This document shows positions 1-12,474 of a stretch of 64,000 nucleotides of DNA, piece by piece (position 1 is the first letter of the stretch; the number at the start of each line of letters is the position of its first letter). The position numbers and the translations under genes are program-made. Source of the stretch: Crataegus laevigata (taxonomy: Eukaryota > Streptophyta > Magnoliopsida > Rosales > Rosaceae); the NCBI GenBank assembly GCA_963580275.1, contig OY756947.1, forward strand, positions 1,676,501-1,740,500, written 5' to 3'. The notes under the pieces were generated by a model. It was given only the letters and a program-made list of their open reading frames with translations, searched no databases and was not told the origin of the DNA.

Positions 1-853
1 TAGTTTGTATATTAGCAATTTTTATATATTTGTACTTTGTAACCGTATGACAGGATTACAAATAGTAACGATTTCACTAAATCTCTCTGGCTTTAATTCT
101 TATTGTTTTATCCTTTCTGTGTGAGATTCTATCAATTATTTACAATCTCTGCATTCTTATTCATGTGCTTATAACAACCATTTAAATTGATTATTATTTT
201 TCTTGCAGTTCCAAGCTTTTGATGAATAAGGCCAACTCTCTCGATCTCCCTCTTTATCCTGCTTTCTTTCAATTTCTTGGTATGCAATAGTTCTTTGCCT
301 GGATTTTTTATAATATTATTTACTATTATTATATTTTCTTCTTCTATATATATAAATCCAGAAGATAAAAAATTTTAAATAACCATAATCCAAAAATACT
401 CTTATTTGATTCAGATTTTAAGAAAAAATTATTTCAATTTGTAGTCTTCTAGCAAAACAAAACTACCACGTAGAGGGATAAAAAGGAAAAAACATGGGTA
501 TAGAGTTTTTAGTTAATTTGGTAGATGGCTATAGAGTTTTGAACGTGGGAGAAGACAAGATAAGAGCAGTGAGTTTTCATTGGTAGAATGGCTATAGAAT
601 ATTTAGGGTTTTCATTTAAGTTCGTTATATGCTTTTCAATTACTGAATGGTCTATTTCTCCCTCTCCTTCTTCTTATAGGGAAATCTATGGAACGATTAT
701 TGTTGCACTTGATGCCTGTTTCATTTGGAGAATAGTCATTCTGATTTTTCTCACTCTAATTCCTTTTTATTATTCATATTCCTTTTCCATTCTCATTAGA
801 TGTACGTAAATGTGGATCGATTTTTAATCATCGTAAATTCATATGTTTTGCAG
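1..853. other. AT-rich intergenic DNA, no gene recognised
   Basis: The stretch is AT-rich with short open frames that lack coding character. It runs into the VAMP72 relic exon at 854. I see no other SNARE exon in it, although lost upstream exons could once have been here. Confidence 0.5.
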
Positions 854-928
854 GTTCTTGATCGCGGTGAGACGATTGAGCTGTTGGTGGATAAAACTGA
901 TAATCTTCGCTCCCAGATTAGTCCATAG
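854..928 (+). pseudogene. Relic exon of a VAMP72-type synaptobrevin (R-SNARE)
   Basis: A CAG acceptor at 851-853 is followed by 21 codons reading VLDRGETIELLVDKTDNLRS and Q. This is the central R-SNARE heptad region of plant VAMP72 proteins, including the zero-layer arginine (DRGE). In intact genes the exon ends at this CAG and a GT donor follows. Here the next bases are ATTAGT, so the reading frame continues ISP and stops at TAG (926-928). No longin domain, transmembrane tail or other exon is visible nearby. I read it as an isolated, dead exon from an old duplication. The family assignment rests on the motif, and the loss of the donor is inferred. Confidence 0.7.
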
Positions 929-1402
929 TTTTTGTGTATCAGAACAATATTTGATTTCTTAATAGGTGGCTTCATTCAAATGGAGTTTGTTTTTAAATTG
1001 AGTTCTTACAATTGTGGTAGCATAAAACTGACAAAGCAGTTTGCAGGCGGAATGGGAAAGGGTAAGATATATATCAAGAAATAATAGATAACATACTATG
1101 AAACCAGAAACCCTATCAACTCCATCTTTAGCAATTTTTAATAAGATTGTTCAAACAAATGTAATAAAAGTCAGTGTAACTCTTCAACTTAAAGCCATAG
1201 ATTAATTGTTTAATTTATTCTCTTACATTATTATTTGATTTCTTGAAGTATTTTTACCTTTATTTTTTCCTAATCTCTTTAAATGTGCTTCAGTGCATAC
1301 AAGGAGCCTTTATTTTATCACCCATTTGACACCCAACTTAATTATATTCCAATACTTTTTATTTGCAATTGTATATTGTATGTTAATTTTAGGACGTCAT
1401 AT
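929..1402. other. AT-rich spacer, nothing recognised
   Basis: The sequence lies between the VAMP relic and the duplicated Helitron-like units. It contains no recognisable gene, tRNA or terminal repeat. Confidence 0.5.
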
Positions 1403-2074
1403 GAGAAAGAAAACAACTACCACAACACATCTTAAGGGGTGCGTAGCGTCCGTGATTAAAAAAGGTAACAACTTTATTAACGATAACCTTTCAGTATGTA
1501 TTTCTCACTTATCAATTAACTCTTTTTATTTGATTTTTAATTTTCTCACTATCATTTGTAGATTGCCAATGAAAATTTGAAGCATCAATCATGAACAAAT
1601 GGGTGGAAATTGCAGCATTGATGTCAATATGTAAACTTTCTTTTCAAAACAAATAGTGACATATAGACTCTATGGGTATTGTGAATAATGTACATATTGT
1701 TATGCAGGATTTATATTTTGACATTTAAGTTGTTTTGTGTTTTGGTACGAGTACTTAATATTTTCATTTACATGTACTTACTGTTGTCCATGGACTTTAA
1801 GTAGGAACTTGCATCTAAAATCCCATGTTATTTGACAAGTGCATGAATAACATGTAAATCATTATTTTACGCAAAGTAAAAACGAAAAAGATAATAACTT
1901 TTTAGGACGTGCATGATAAAAATAAAAATAAAAGTCCGTTTTGCACAAAACATTTAAACTATATCTTGACAATTATAATAAAAAAAACTAACACAATACA
2001 CTTTTAGGGGCACGTAGCGCCCGTGATGCAAAAATGCCTCTCGCACGCACGTTAGTGCGTGCGGAGAGGCTAGT
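1403..2074 (+). mobile_element. Helitron-like unit, copy 1
   Basis: The 672-bp unit starts GAGAAAGAAAACAACTACC and ends in a GC-rich hairpin followed by CTAGT. The hairpin arms are 2036-2050 and 2055-2070 with loop GTTA and one bulged base. A hairpin close to a terminal CTRR and insertion before a T are hallmarks of Helitron 3' ends. An internal GCACGTAGCGCCCGTG motif and a related GTGCGTAGCGTCCGTG motif frame the unit. No Rep/helicase gene is present, so it would be non-autonomous. The hairpin touches CTAG directly instead of sitting about 10 bp upstream, and no canonical 5' TC is clear, so the class call is moderate. Confidence 0.55.
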
Positions 2075-2746
2075 GAGAAAGAAAACAACTACCACAACAC
2101 ATCTTAAGGGGTGCGTAGCGTCCGTGATTAAAAAAGGTAACAACTTTATTAACGATAACCTTTCAGTATGTATTTCTCACTTATCAATTAACTCTTTTTA
2201 TTTGATTTTTAATTTTCTCACTATCATTTGTAGATTGCCAATGAAAATTTGAAGCATCAATCATGAACAAATGGGTGGAAATTGCAGCATTGATGTCAAT
2301 ATGTAAACTTTCTTTTCAAAACAAATAGTGACATATAGACTCTATGGGTATTGTGAATAATGTACATATTGTTATGCAGGATTTATATTTTGACATTTAA
2401 GTTGTTTTGTGTTTTGGTACGAGTACTTAATATTTTCATTTACATGTACTTACTGTTGTCCATGGACTTTAAGTAGGAACTTGCATCTAAAATCCCATGT
2501 TATTTGACAAGTGCATGAATAACATGTAAATCATTATTTTACGCAAAGTAAAAACGAAAAAGATAATAACTTTTTAGGACGTGCATGATAAAAATAAAAA
2601 TAAAAGTCCGTTTTGCACAAAACATTTAAACTATATCTTGACAATTATAATAAAAAAAACTAACACAATACACTTTTAGGGGCACGTAGCGCCCGTGATG
2701 CAAAAATGCCTCTCGCACGCACGTTAGTGCGTGCGGAGAGGCTAGT
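2075..2746 (+). mobile_element. Helitron-like unit, copy 2 (head-to-tail with copy 1)
   Basis: This unit repeats copy 1 at a constant offset of 672 bp and looks identical over the stretches compared by eye. It starts immediately after the CTAGT of copy 1 and ends with the same hairpin and CTAGT at 2742-2746. Unique GA-rich DNA follows. Confidence 0.6.
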
Positions 2747-3706
2747 AGAAACAGAAAGAGAGAGAGAGTCGAGACACTTTAGAGAGAGAAGTTGAAAAGA
2801 TTGTAATCTTCTGTATGTATTTTCTTAACTTCTAAGTAATTACATATGTTGGTATTTATACACACCTCAGCCTTCTTAACAAACTAACAACTTTAACTAC
2901 CTTTCTAATCTTCATACACATGGCAACATCATAGCCTTACATATATCTCTATCATATCTCTATCAAGGATTAGCCTTAAGTGAGGCTTTGAAAAAAAACT
3001 ATAAAATTTAGTTTGTGTGAATTTACTTTATTACCCATGATTTTGTTTTGTGGTAGAAGATAAAATTATCTTTTTATCCCTTTTTAGTTGATAAAGAGAG
3101 TTTTATTAATATAGTTAAGATATTTTTCACCTTCACCAAAATACTCCTCATAATTACGAATCAGATACCATATATGGTAATATAATTTTGGCCATTTATC
3201 ATATTTTTCAACAACATTTTTGGGTAATTTTCACATCATCATCTTCAAGTTTTGCAAAAATGGCACTTCACTGCACTTCTACAACAGCAACTAGGAATCC
3301 GCGAATTCCCACGACCATTGCTAGTCGCCAGACATACTCGTCATAGGTTCCGTGCCTGGTTTGCGCAACAAGTCGCGAATCATCCAATTCTTTGAGAGTG
3401 TATATCAATGCATCAAGATGAAGTGTGGTAGGGGATGAAGTTGAATATAAAACAGAATTTCCCTCACTAAACATATCCTCAACAAGATCTCTAAATTTGA
3501 AGACCAAAATGCTTGGATGTGTAAATGGATCTTTCATTGAAATCCAATCCAATCCAATCCGATGGACTTTTGGTCAGTTCCATACATTTGTTTTTCCTTT
3601 GGAGTTCCATTTCATACTTTCTAGCATGCTTTCGAACTATGAGAATTGCAAATAATTATGACTGATGCGAAGAAAGGAGTAATCTCCCATCCGAAACAAG
3701 AGATCC
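2747..3706. other. 3' flank of ARP7 with GA-rich tract; possible unrecognised coding relic
   Basis: The stretch opens with a GA-rich segment (2755-2795) resembling the edge of an LTR-type element, then AT-rich DNA. A minus-strand open frame at 3268-3552 (94 codons) has reasonable amino-acid composition but matches no family I recognise and no splice context. It may be chance or an old gene fragment. Confidence 0.35.
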
Positions 3707-6700
3707 TCAGAAGCATTTCCGATGAACAACAGATGGTCCAGTTTCATCGTAGTCTGCTTTTGTTACATGTTGATTTTGTGGGAACACAACTTTGGCGAGT
3801 ATGGCACCTCCCACCCACGCTGAATACATTGATAAATTCTCTGGCATGTACTCTGGAGGCTGCATTGAACCCGGACCAAAAACGATCAGAAGAAGTTAGC
3901 AGTCCAGTTAGTACAGAAGAAAGCATTGTGGAAATATTATGTAAATCATAAAAGTATCTTGCTCACATAACATTCAGTCTGGGTAATAGAAAGTGATTGA
4001 GTGATTGCTTACAAGACCAATAATTAGAACACCATGCAATAACAAACGTATCCAAAATTTCAGTACGCTGTACACCAGACCAATGCAATTCTTTTTTACT
4101 AATCTAAGTTGTAATCGCACTTTTTAAGTAGAGCTACACTGGTAACAAATCAACCAATAACATTTCTATTAATTAATGTCATACATAATCAAATTAGATG
4201 ACTGTTTTGGTATCCAGTCAAAGTCTTCATGTCGAGAATTACTTCCAAATTAATGAACATGTTAATCATTTTAAATCAGAGTTCAAGGCTGAAGCATAAA
4301 TTCCATCAAATATAACAGTAGCAGAAAGAAAATATAATCACGAGTGCATGACCACAAAAATTTATGAATTTCCTAAGCACAAAGAATGGAAACGCCAAAC
4401 ACCCAACCGTCTAAGAGAGAATTATGAAAATTTGATGAAACAATACATTAAGACCTCGTAATCACTCGTTAATGTGTAGCAAATAAGATAGGGAAATGCC
4501 ATAACAGAAATTAACACAACCTCTGGACTCTGAACTATATACAGCCTCAGAAACAATTAGGAGACCGACTATAATTACGTTTGAGTATGTGGACCTCAAA
4601 TATTACCTTGGAAAGCTTATTTCATAAAGCTTACTAAGAATTTGCACTTCCGATACAGGGTTCTGATTGCAGTTAACAAATAGGTACGATGCAATGACTC
4701 GTGAAAATGACATCGTGTGAAAGAAAGTTGACTATTTCACCTCATCACTGTCAGAGTTTTTGCCTGGGAAGATTTGAAATTCAAACTTAACCCACCCGGA
4801 ACTCTGAAGCTAAAACCTAAGTGCAGTTTTAATGGTAAAATAAATTACCTTAATTAAAGCAGGACGAACAGCCGATGAGCATAGACCAGCTTCTTTCTGA
4901 AACCTTTCTTCAAAACCTGCAATAAACAACAATGAAACTGCCAATACAATTACAGAACCAAAAGTTCATATCTTTTGAAACAAGGACAAGTTCAAATTTT
5001 GCCATGCTCTTATATCTGTTGCCTTGTACTGTAATATACTTCCAAAGAAGAGTCATATAAAAGGAACTCTGAACCCAAGGATTCCCATAACTTGGTGAAT
5101 CCATTTATTAAAACGATATGGATGACAAGGATAATGAAACCAACCAAAGAAAGGGCTCGCAGACATTTATACAAAGAAGTCGTCTAACAAGAGTATTCAA
5201 GGAAAGAAAAAAGGAAAACAAAGAAGAAAATATATCATACTAATTAGTAAGTACTGTATCTGAAAGGCACAGGCATCGGCAACAATAAACTCACCAGTCA
5301 TAGAAGCAGTGCCACCACACAGTACCGTATTTTCTAGCAACTGCCGGTGATTATCAGACGATACTGTTGAAATACAACGAACAAGCTGCTCAACAATTCC
5401 ATGAGCCTCTAAACCCAATATGGATGGTTGGAATAGAGCCTCACCAACAGTATATCTTTCTCTTCCAATCGTAATAACCTAAACCAATGACCAGTATTAC
5501 ATTAAAGTAACTACACATGTAAAGCATCACAACGGTTTGGGAAAACACTGAGTGATGAAAGAAAACAGGGCGGGAAAGAAGGTTTAAGGAACAGAAAAAG
5601 GCTAAGCTTGGAATAAATGATAACTGTGACCTAAATGCCTTGAGATGGGATTGCTATCATCTTGCGTTCACAATTCAAAGAATAAAAAAGAAAATGTAAA
5701 GTAGGGATTAAAAAAATCCACGTTAAAGAACATATATCTAAAGAATAGAAGTGTTTGAATGTATCTTACTTTTAGTATTCAACATGTAAGATTAGAGAAG
5801 ATTTCAGTGAGGATAACTTTCAATAAACTCGTTAAACATGTATAATTAACACATAATAGATTGAAATCAAACAAAACCAGATAACCGTGATAGGTGCAAG
5901 CCAGTTACAGCATGAATAATAGCAAATTACAGGCATAATATGATATATTGAAGTCAACATATCCTCCTAACTGAAACATGCCAAACAAGTTATGTGCTAT
6001 CTGTGTCTTCTCCATCTATCCATATCATAATTTCAAAAAATTAACCGTACCTGTCCATCAGGAAGGGTATGCTGCTCTATCTGGCATGAATTTTTGGTCT
6101 TTTCATAAGCAAGTTCATCTTCAGCACAACACGAATATTGCTCTTTTATTTTCTCAATATCAGACATCTTGATATTCACTAGAGGATTAGATTTCCCAAG
6201 CTCTTCAGCAAGTAATTTCGTCAAATCAGTACCTCCAATTTCAAACCTCCTTGAGGCAATGTGCTGAACAGCACCTTCAATGACTGGTGCAATATCTGTT
6301 AAAATTGGCCAAAAATACAGAAAAGACACAATTAAAAAAAATCAGTTTGCTTACATTATCATATACCATATTGACTCACTAGCTTACACAGAGAGTCCAA
6401 TGCCATTAACAGGTCAGGTGTGTTAACTAAAACTTGCAAGCTTTAGTTCAGCTACCAATGCATCTTTCATGACCATTATCATCGTATGGTCACCTAATAC
6501 ACACTATGTACATGGTTATAGCTTGGCATAGCTATCAACTATCAATAAAATATTTCGGTCTTAATATTATTATTACAAGATCTGTACATTGTTCCAATCA
6601 CTGGTTGTATGCTAGATAGGATAAACTGAATTCTGTATATAGATTTATTATTTGTATATCGCATATGACTTGGCGTGCGGTATAGAAACAAAAGAATAGT

Positions 6701-8813
6701 TTAAAGAACTCTGTATTCAATAAACAAGATTCCATTGACTAATAAAGGTTCCCTTCTGCAAGGTATATCAACCTATTTTTCCATGGCCAATATCAACAGT
6801 ACATCCCGAGATGCGTCCTACAGCATAAAGTGACAATACTGCTTGCTCTGATGCATAGAAGCCCGAAATGTTAAATGTTTCAAACATCAGTTGCACCAAC
6901 TGCTCTCTGACAGCCTGGGAGAAAAAATTAATTAATTTTTTTAAAGAAATATATATTACCTGCACCAAAACAAAAAGGAGTTATGTAGAACCAGCAAGTT
7001 ATAATTCTAAGATTTTTCTCTCTAGAGAGATAACAAGGCTTCTTACTCCTTACAATATTTTTCTCTCTAGTGAAATAATGTCATAAACTGATTCACAACA
7101 CACAAACTTGAGGCTACAGAAATTTATTTTTAAATATAATTAAACAAGAATACGCAAGAACATTTATAATATCATGATCTGAAAGTTTTAACTTAGACAG
7201 TGTGCTAAATGGAAGCAGCCTAGACTTATAACAGATAATCCATTGACTTGTTAGAAATTTATTTTTAAATATAATTAAACAAGAATACGAAAGAACATTT
7301 ATAATATCATGATCTGAAAGTTTTAACTTAGACAGTGTGCTCAATGGAAGCAGCCTAGACTTATAACAGATAATCCATTGACTTGTTAAGTAAACAATAT
7401 AAAAATAATAAAAACCGCGAAAAATAACCACTGTGATTATTTTCAGCCAAAAATTGCATAACTACCTATTAGCTAACCTTGGGAGTACAAAGTGGATCAG
7501 TAAATAGTATCTGCCCTTCATTTCCCATTTCCCATCCAAGGCCAGTATATAGAACATGATGCAACAGGTCTTCCATGGCATCCCAGTCAGTAATAAGACC
7601 TCGCACAACTGGATCAACAACGATATCTTCAAGTGAGGAATTATCATTCATTGATCCATCATCAGGCAAGCGTTTCATTTGGTTAGGAATTATCTGAAGC
7701 ATATGACAGAAGATAAATGTTAAAGAAAAACAAAAATAGAAAGAAATGAGTATTAAATTACAGCGATATCATCAGCTACTTCTGGATCAGTCAAATCGAA
7801 TTTTCATTATGTACAATGCAACCATTAAATTAAAGTATAAGAGAGTGACTTCTTCCTTTCCAAATATGCAATTTTAGATACAAATGATTTTCATGGTAAA
7901 GTCCGAACAAATTGTTGGTCTTTGTTTCCGAAGAAAGAAAATTTGCTTTTAAACATCCACCTTTATTGTTTTGAAAACAAAATTTTCTCTCTTTGTGCTG
8001 AATAAAGACCAATCGTGACCTGAAATTCACTATTTGATTGATTTTCTTTTCTTCAGACTTCCCAACACCCAAGGATTAATTGAAAAGTTGAGAGCATATC
8101 AAGCACAAATTACCTTGAAATTGAATAGAGACAAAATCAGCTGGAAACTGAATACTAATACTCTTTTACATACAATAAGTAAGAAGTATTTGCAAACATC
8201 AATATCAATGTCTCTATATGTGCCATATACAACTTGCACGAAAACAAAATTTAACTAGAATACAACGAAAATGATGTGTAAATTCATTATTTATGACAGA
8301 GAGTCAACTGTTTTTTCAGCTCTGGTTCTGGAATACATTTTTAATATTGTTGAGCTGGGAAAAGGTGTGCAAACTGCAAAGGCATCATTTTTGTGCAACT
8401 TCATAAGAGTTAAAAGTAGGATAGGAGGAGAGATATACATGTGATAACACGAGATTGTTGGGAAGGAGGGAAATGAAAGTAATAGTAAGAATCAATTGGA
8501 TGTGTGACAATGTACAAATTACAATTATAATGCCAAAGTTGGTTCTGGAATATATAGTTTGGAAAGTTGAGATATGTTAAGATTCCCATCAGACCAATAA
8601 CAGCAAGAGTTATTTTACCAACAGCGTGCATATGCATGACGATAGCCTTCGGAATGCAAACTTGAGTGACACAATCATCTCCTCAACACACCCTAACACA
8701 ACCATACAAAGTTTCATTTCCTACTAGGGCAAAAAAAAAAAAAATTAATGAAGAGAACTCCTAACAACTGATGAGCAACAAGAGGATATCCATGCCACAG
8801 GGGTGCAGAAAAG

Positions 8814-8844
<31 letters not shown>

Positions 8845-9329
8845 TAATAAAATAAAATAAAAAAGGAACCCTCATAAATTAAGTCACTGTTCTGCTGAAA
8901 TATTAATTGGACCTACAGAAAACTGCAATTTTCCTTCTCTTTCTCACAACATTCCCAGAAACCAAACAGATTCTACCCCCAGCCATGGCTAGTAAATTTT
9001 CCAACTAAAGTTTCCGACTTTAAGAAATCAAAACAAATCCTAGCTGGCCCCACGAAAGTCTAAACCAACAAACAATCCCAAGCTTTCACATTTGGAATTT
9101 TCCATTTTTCCCAAAAAAGCAAAAAAAAAAATTCCAAGCAACCAAACAGAAAATTACAGCAAGGATCAAAAACAGGTCTTAAAGCTCGCCTCTTTGCTTT
9201 CTTAAATAGGAAGTGAGACCACGAAATTGAAGCATATGTTTTGATAATTACCATGGAAGGAGCTTGATCGGGAATGGCGGGTCCCGCTTTGAGGAGCTTG
9301 GAGCCCGCATCGACCACAACAGCCTCCAT
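3707..9329 (-). CDS. ARP7: Actin-related protein 7 (nuclear ARP, chromatin remodelling)
   Basis: Seven exons on the minus strand: 9252-9329, 7478-7693, 6773-6914, 6051-6295, 5295-5478, 4849-4916 and 3707-3859. Together they are 1086 bp and encode 361 residues, against about 363 in Arabidopsis ARP7, and all introns join in phase. The protein starts MEAVVVDAGSKLLKAG (actin phosphate-1 loop), has TVDIGHGK (phosphate-2 loop) and VLCGGTASMTGF (adenosine-binding segment), and ends GPSVVHRKCF. ARP7 is a nuclear, plant-specific member of the actin fold superfamily and an essential subunit of SWI/SNF-type remodelling complexes. The start is the first ATG and aligns with the family N terminus. Intron 1 is 1.56 kb. 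Intron 2 holds a 135-bp tandem duplication. Nothing in the sequence suggests inactivation. Confidence 0.95.
7118..7387. repeat. 135-bp tandem duplication in ARP7 intron 2
   Basis: Copies at 7118-7252 and 7253-7387 are nearly identical, differing for example at GCAAG/GAAAG and CTAAAT/CTCAAT. They sit wholly within intron 2 (6915-7477), so the coding sequence is unaffected. Confidence 0.85.
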
Positions 9330-9893
9330 TATGGTCTCTTAAAACCCTAACCCTAGATTTTGAACAAACAAAGGGGATTTAGCTGAGCATTTGAAATGTA
9401 AATAAGCTCTCAGTATTGAAGTTTAAGAGACTAGTACTCCACTTTACCCGTTTTCTCTGCCTGCAAGCGGGCAACTGCGGTCTGTATTTTTCAAATTTCA
9501 CAAGATTGTGGAAGGAACGGTAGGAACCCTCTCTTCTTTTTTTCCTTTTCTATTATTTATTGTTGTGGGATCTGACGGACGAGAAGATGTATATGTGGGA
9601 CCGGCACATTTGGATCTTGACACGTGTTAGTAAAAATTCTTTATATTACAAAATGATGCTAAGAAAATAGAGAAAGGTTTAAATCCAAACTGAATCTACC
9701 GAAACAATCTATCACTTATCATTACGAATTAACAAAAATATGATGGTAGCCAATATCAATATGGGTTGAAGATAGGCCTGATTCAGTCATATGACTTGAA
9801 ATCAATACGGATAAAATGTGTGCACCTATTTTGATACTAAAAATTTGGTAACTATTTAAAACAAGACTAATCAATCATATTCATTTAAAAACT
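9330..9893. promoter_or_regulatory. ARP7 upstream region / 5' UTR
   Basis: This is the DNA upstream of the ARP7 start codon. A CACGTG G-box core occurs in GACACGTGTTAG near 9620. No other gene is seen before the Mutator-like element at 9903. Promoter function is inferred from position only. Confidence 0.4.
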
Positions 9894-10931
9894 AAAATTT
9901 TAGGGTAAATTACAAAAAACTACCTCAACTATTGGTGTCAAGACATTTTCATACATGATCTTTTAAAAGTGACAATGTCATACCTCATCTTACAAATTTG
10001 TGACAATGTCATACCTTCCGTTAGTTTGGCGTCAATTTTTCAGTAAAACGCTGATGTGGCTTGATTTGGCGCCCATTTTCTATTAAAAAATTATTAAAAA
10101 CAAAAAAAAATCATTTAATATTTTTTAAAATATTAAAAAGTAAAAAAAAAAAAAAAGGGCGTTCGTCCCTGTCCCTTCCCCTCCCACCCCCCTGCCCCCG
10201 CTCGGAGCAACCCAACAACCCAATTTTTTTTTTCTTTCTTCTTCTTCTTCTCTGTCCTCGCGGAGCAACCCAAATTTGGGTTTTTTTTTTTCCTTTCTCC
10301 TTCTTCCTCTTCTTCCTCTTCTTCCTCCTCCTTCTTCCTTCTTCCTTCTTCCTCCTCCTCTTCTTCTTTGTCCGCGGAGAGCAACCCAGATTTGGGGTTT
10401 TTTTCCCTTTCTCCTTCTTCCTCTTCTTCCTCCTCCTCCTTCTTCCTCCTTCTTCCTCTTCCTCTTCTTCTCTGTCCGCGCGGAGCAACCCAGATTTGGG
10501 TTTTTTTTTTTTTCCTTTCTTCTTCCTCCTCCTCCTCCTCCTCCTCCTTCTTCCTCTTCTTCCTTTTTCTTCTTCTTTCTGCTGGAAGATGGGAAGAGAG
10601 AGAGAGAGAGATAGAGAGAGGAGAAGGGGGGTTGGGGTCGGGTCTGACAGTTTTTTTTTTTTGACTTTTTTATTATTTTAATATTTTTAAAAATATTATT
10701 AAAAATTTTTAGTTTTTAATAATAATTTACTAATTTTTTAATAAAAAGTGGGTCCCGAATCAAGCCACGTCAGTATTTAACTGAAAAAATTCACGGCCAA
10801 GTAACGGAAGGTATGACATTGTCACAAATTCGTAAGATGAGGTATGACATTGTCACTTTTAAAAGATCAGGTATGAAAGTGTCATGACACCAATAGTTGA
10901 GGTAGTTTTTTGTCATTTACCCAAAATTTTA
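9894..10931. mobile_element. Non-autonomous Mutator-like element with 9-bp TSD
   Basis: The element occupies 9903-10922 (1020 bp). It begins GGGTAAATTACAAAAAACTA and ends with the diverged inverted counterpart, TTTTTTGTCATTTACCC. The terminal inverted repeats extend inward for roughly 200 bp on each side. It is flanked by a perfect 9-bp direct repeat, AAAATTTTA (9894-9902 and 10923-10931), the duplication size typical of Mutator elements. The interior (about 10160-10640) is a CT-rich low-complexity array and encodes no transposase. Long open frames across this array are artefacts of the pyrimidine repeats. Confidence 0.85.
10195..10575. repeat. CT-rich internal tandem repeat with GGAGCAACCC-(A)ATTTGGG units
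   Basis: Inside the Mutator-like element a unit of roughly 110 bp recurs about four times. Each unit is a GTCC(G/T)CG-GAGCAACCC-GATTTGGG-poly(T) core followed by a (CTT/CTC)n run. The copies differ mainly in pyrimidine-tract length, as expected for slippage. Confidence 0.7.
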
Positions 10932-11529
10932 ATACCATTAATTGAACAATTAAATGATTTATAATTTGATTGAAATTTGTGCAGAGTTAATATGTAACAA
11001 ATGACCTAAAAGTTAGTTAGGTTTTTTTTATCAAACGTACTGTGCAAAATGAAGAGGAGAGCCAAGAAGGGCAAAGTGAAAAAGTTGCTAAGATCCTATC
11101 TTTCGCCCCTTGTTTAGTTTTGAAGTAAGATAAATTTCCTTTGTAAAGATGTTAATGAACGCATAATGTTTTCCTAATTACTAAGAGAAGGAAACCAACC
11201 AAAGCAAACCAAAACTACGACACAGATGCATGTGGTACGATTATTTTATTAGTTTATTATTCAGTTTGCGGTTTGAATCTTAATCCGAACCAACCACACC
11301 TTGCCCGCTCCTACCAATGTATCTATCAATTTTGGTTTATGAGTGATGAAAGAGAGGAGAGAGAGAAAACAAACAATCAGTAGATTCAGTAGCTCAAATT
11401 TATGTACATATCAACAAAGTTTTGAACAGACTTATGCACTATCAAATAAGACTTGCTGCGAATGTCTCATGGCTATTGCATGTATGGTCACCCCACAGCC
11501 TCGAAGGTTTTTGATGTATATTTAAACTA
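10932..11529. other. AT-rich spacer, nothing recognised
   Basis: No coding, RNA or repeat signature was recognised between the Mutator-like element and the retroelement-like DNA starting near 11530. Confidence 0.45.
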
Positions 11530-12108
11530 ACTTATATAATAGATTAATTTAAATCAAATTAAATTCGCAATCGTACAAATCAATTGTAGTAATATATGCA
11601 AATATGAGGTCGATCCCACAGGAATTGATTTAACACCAATTTAACCGATTAATCCAGCTAGACTTAATTAAACAAACAAATGATAGATTGAATTGAATAA
11701 TTGAGTAAGACTAAAATTAACAAGAAAAAGAAAAGACAACTAATTTAAATCAATACACGACACAAGAAGAAATTGAGAAACAATGGAAGTCTAAGGTTAT
11801 GAATCCACCAACAACAATCCTATTTACTTTTCCTAGAGCCAACTACTATCCAATTACTATGCCAATGTTAAAGGTTGTTCTCTCTAAGGTATAAATTAAT
11901 CCATGGTCAGGAATCAACTATTGTATCTCCACATGATAATCATATCATATTGGTTAGGCATACAATTAAACACATAAAAATCCATTAAGCGTAGAAGAAT
12001 CATGTCAACCAAGTAGGACTAACTTGATATTGGTCATCTCACTAGTTTGTCTACTCTTCTTAATCTTAGTTCCAATAAATCTAATTGATTGGTCATCCTC
12101 ATATATTT
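11530..12108. mobile_element. LTR-retrotransposon-like noncoding fragment
   Basis: The motif GAGGTCGATCCCACAGG (about 11606-11622) is one I associate with untranslated leader regions of plant LTR retrotransposons. No gag or pol reading frame is visible. A separate solo-LTR-like sequence (12109-12474) interrupts this stretch. Confidence 0.35.
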
Positions 12109-12474
12109 TGTTGATGCACAAAACCGGAGGTCTTGGAACAACGTAAATTAGACCGTGAATCTGCAAGAAAGTAAATAACACAAGATGTATCATGGTTCAC
12201 CCCAATGTTTGGGCTATGTCCACACTGTTGTTGATATATTTCTGAAGGCCGTTGGCCTATTTTGAGCCCTTTGGCTTTGTGTTGCTCTCTCTTGGCCTAA
12301 ACATTTTGGCCTCTAAATGCCTCCCTTAATGAAGAGGGGAGGGAGTCCTTTTATAGAATAAGGGCTCCCTTCTTTATTATATATTTGCCCCTCCATTTAT
12401 TACATAATTACATTTGAGTCCTCCGAATATTTATACGAGGTCTAAATACGAAGGCCCTAAATATGGTATAAACA
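12109..12474 (+). mobile_element. Solo-LTR-like element (TGTTGATGCACAAAA family)
   Basis: The sequence runs from TGTTGATGCACAAAACC to GGTATAAACA, so it has TG...CA ends and is 366 bp long. Flanks are TATTT and AATTT, an imperfect 5-bp duplication. The same family start and a shared GTTCACCC block recur at 21729 in the SEO intron. No internal domain adjoins it, which fits a solo LTR or TRIM-like element. Confidence 0.55.

Noticed and set aside
3646..3951. 101-codon plus-strand frame
   Set aside because: It is antisense to the last ARP7 exon, which has clear actin-family sequence.
10061..10681. Long overlapping open frames on both strands (up to about 206 codons)
   Set aside because: They translate CT/GA slippage repeats inside a Mutator-like element (poly-Phe/Leu/Ser or poly-Lys/Glu) and have no family character.
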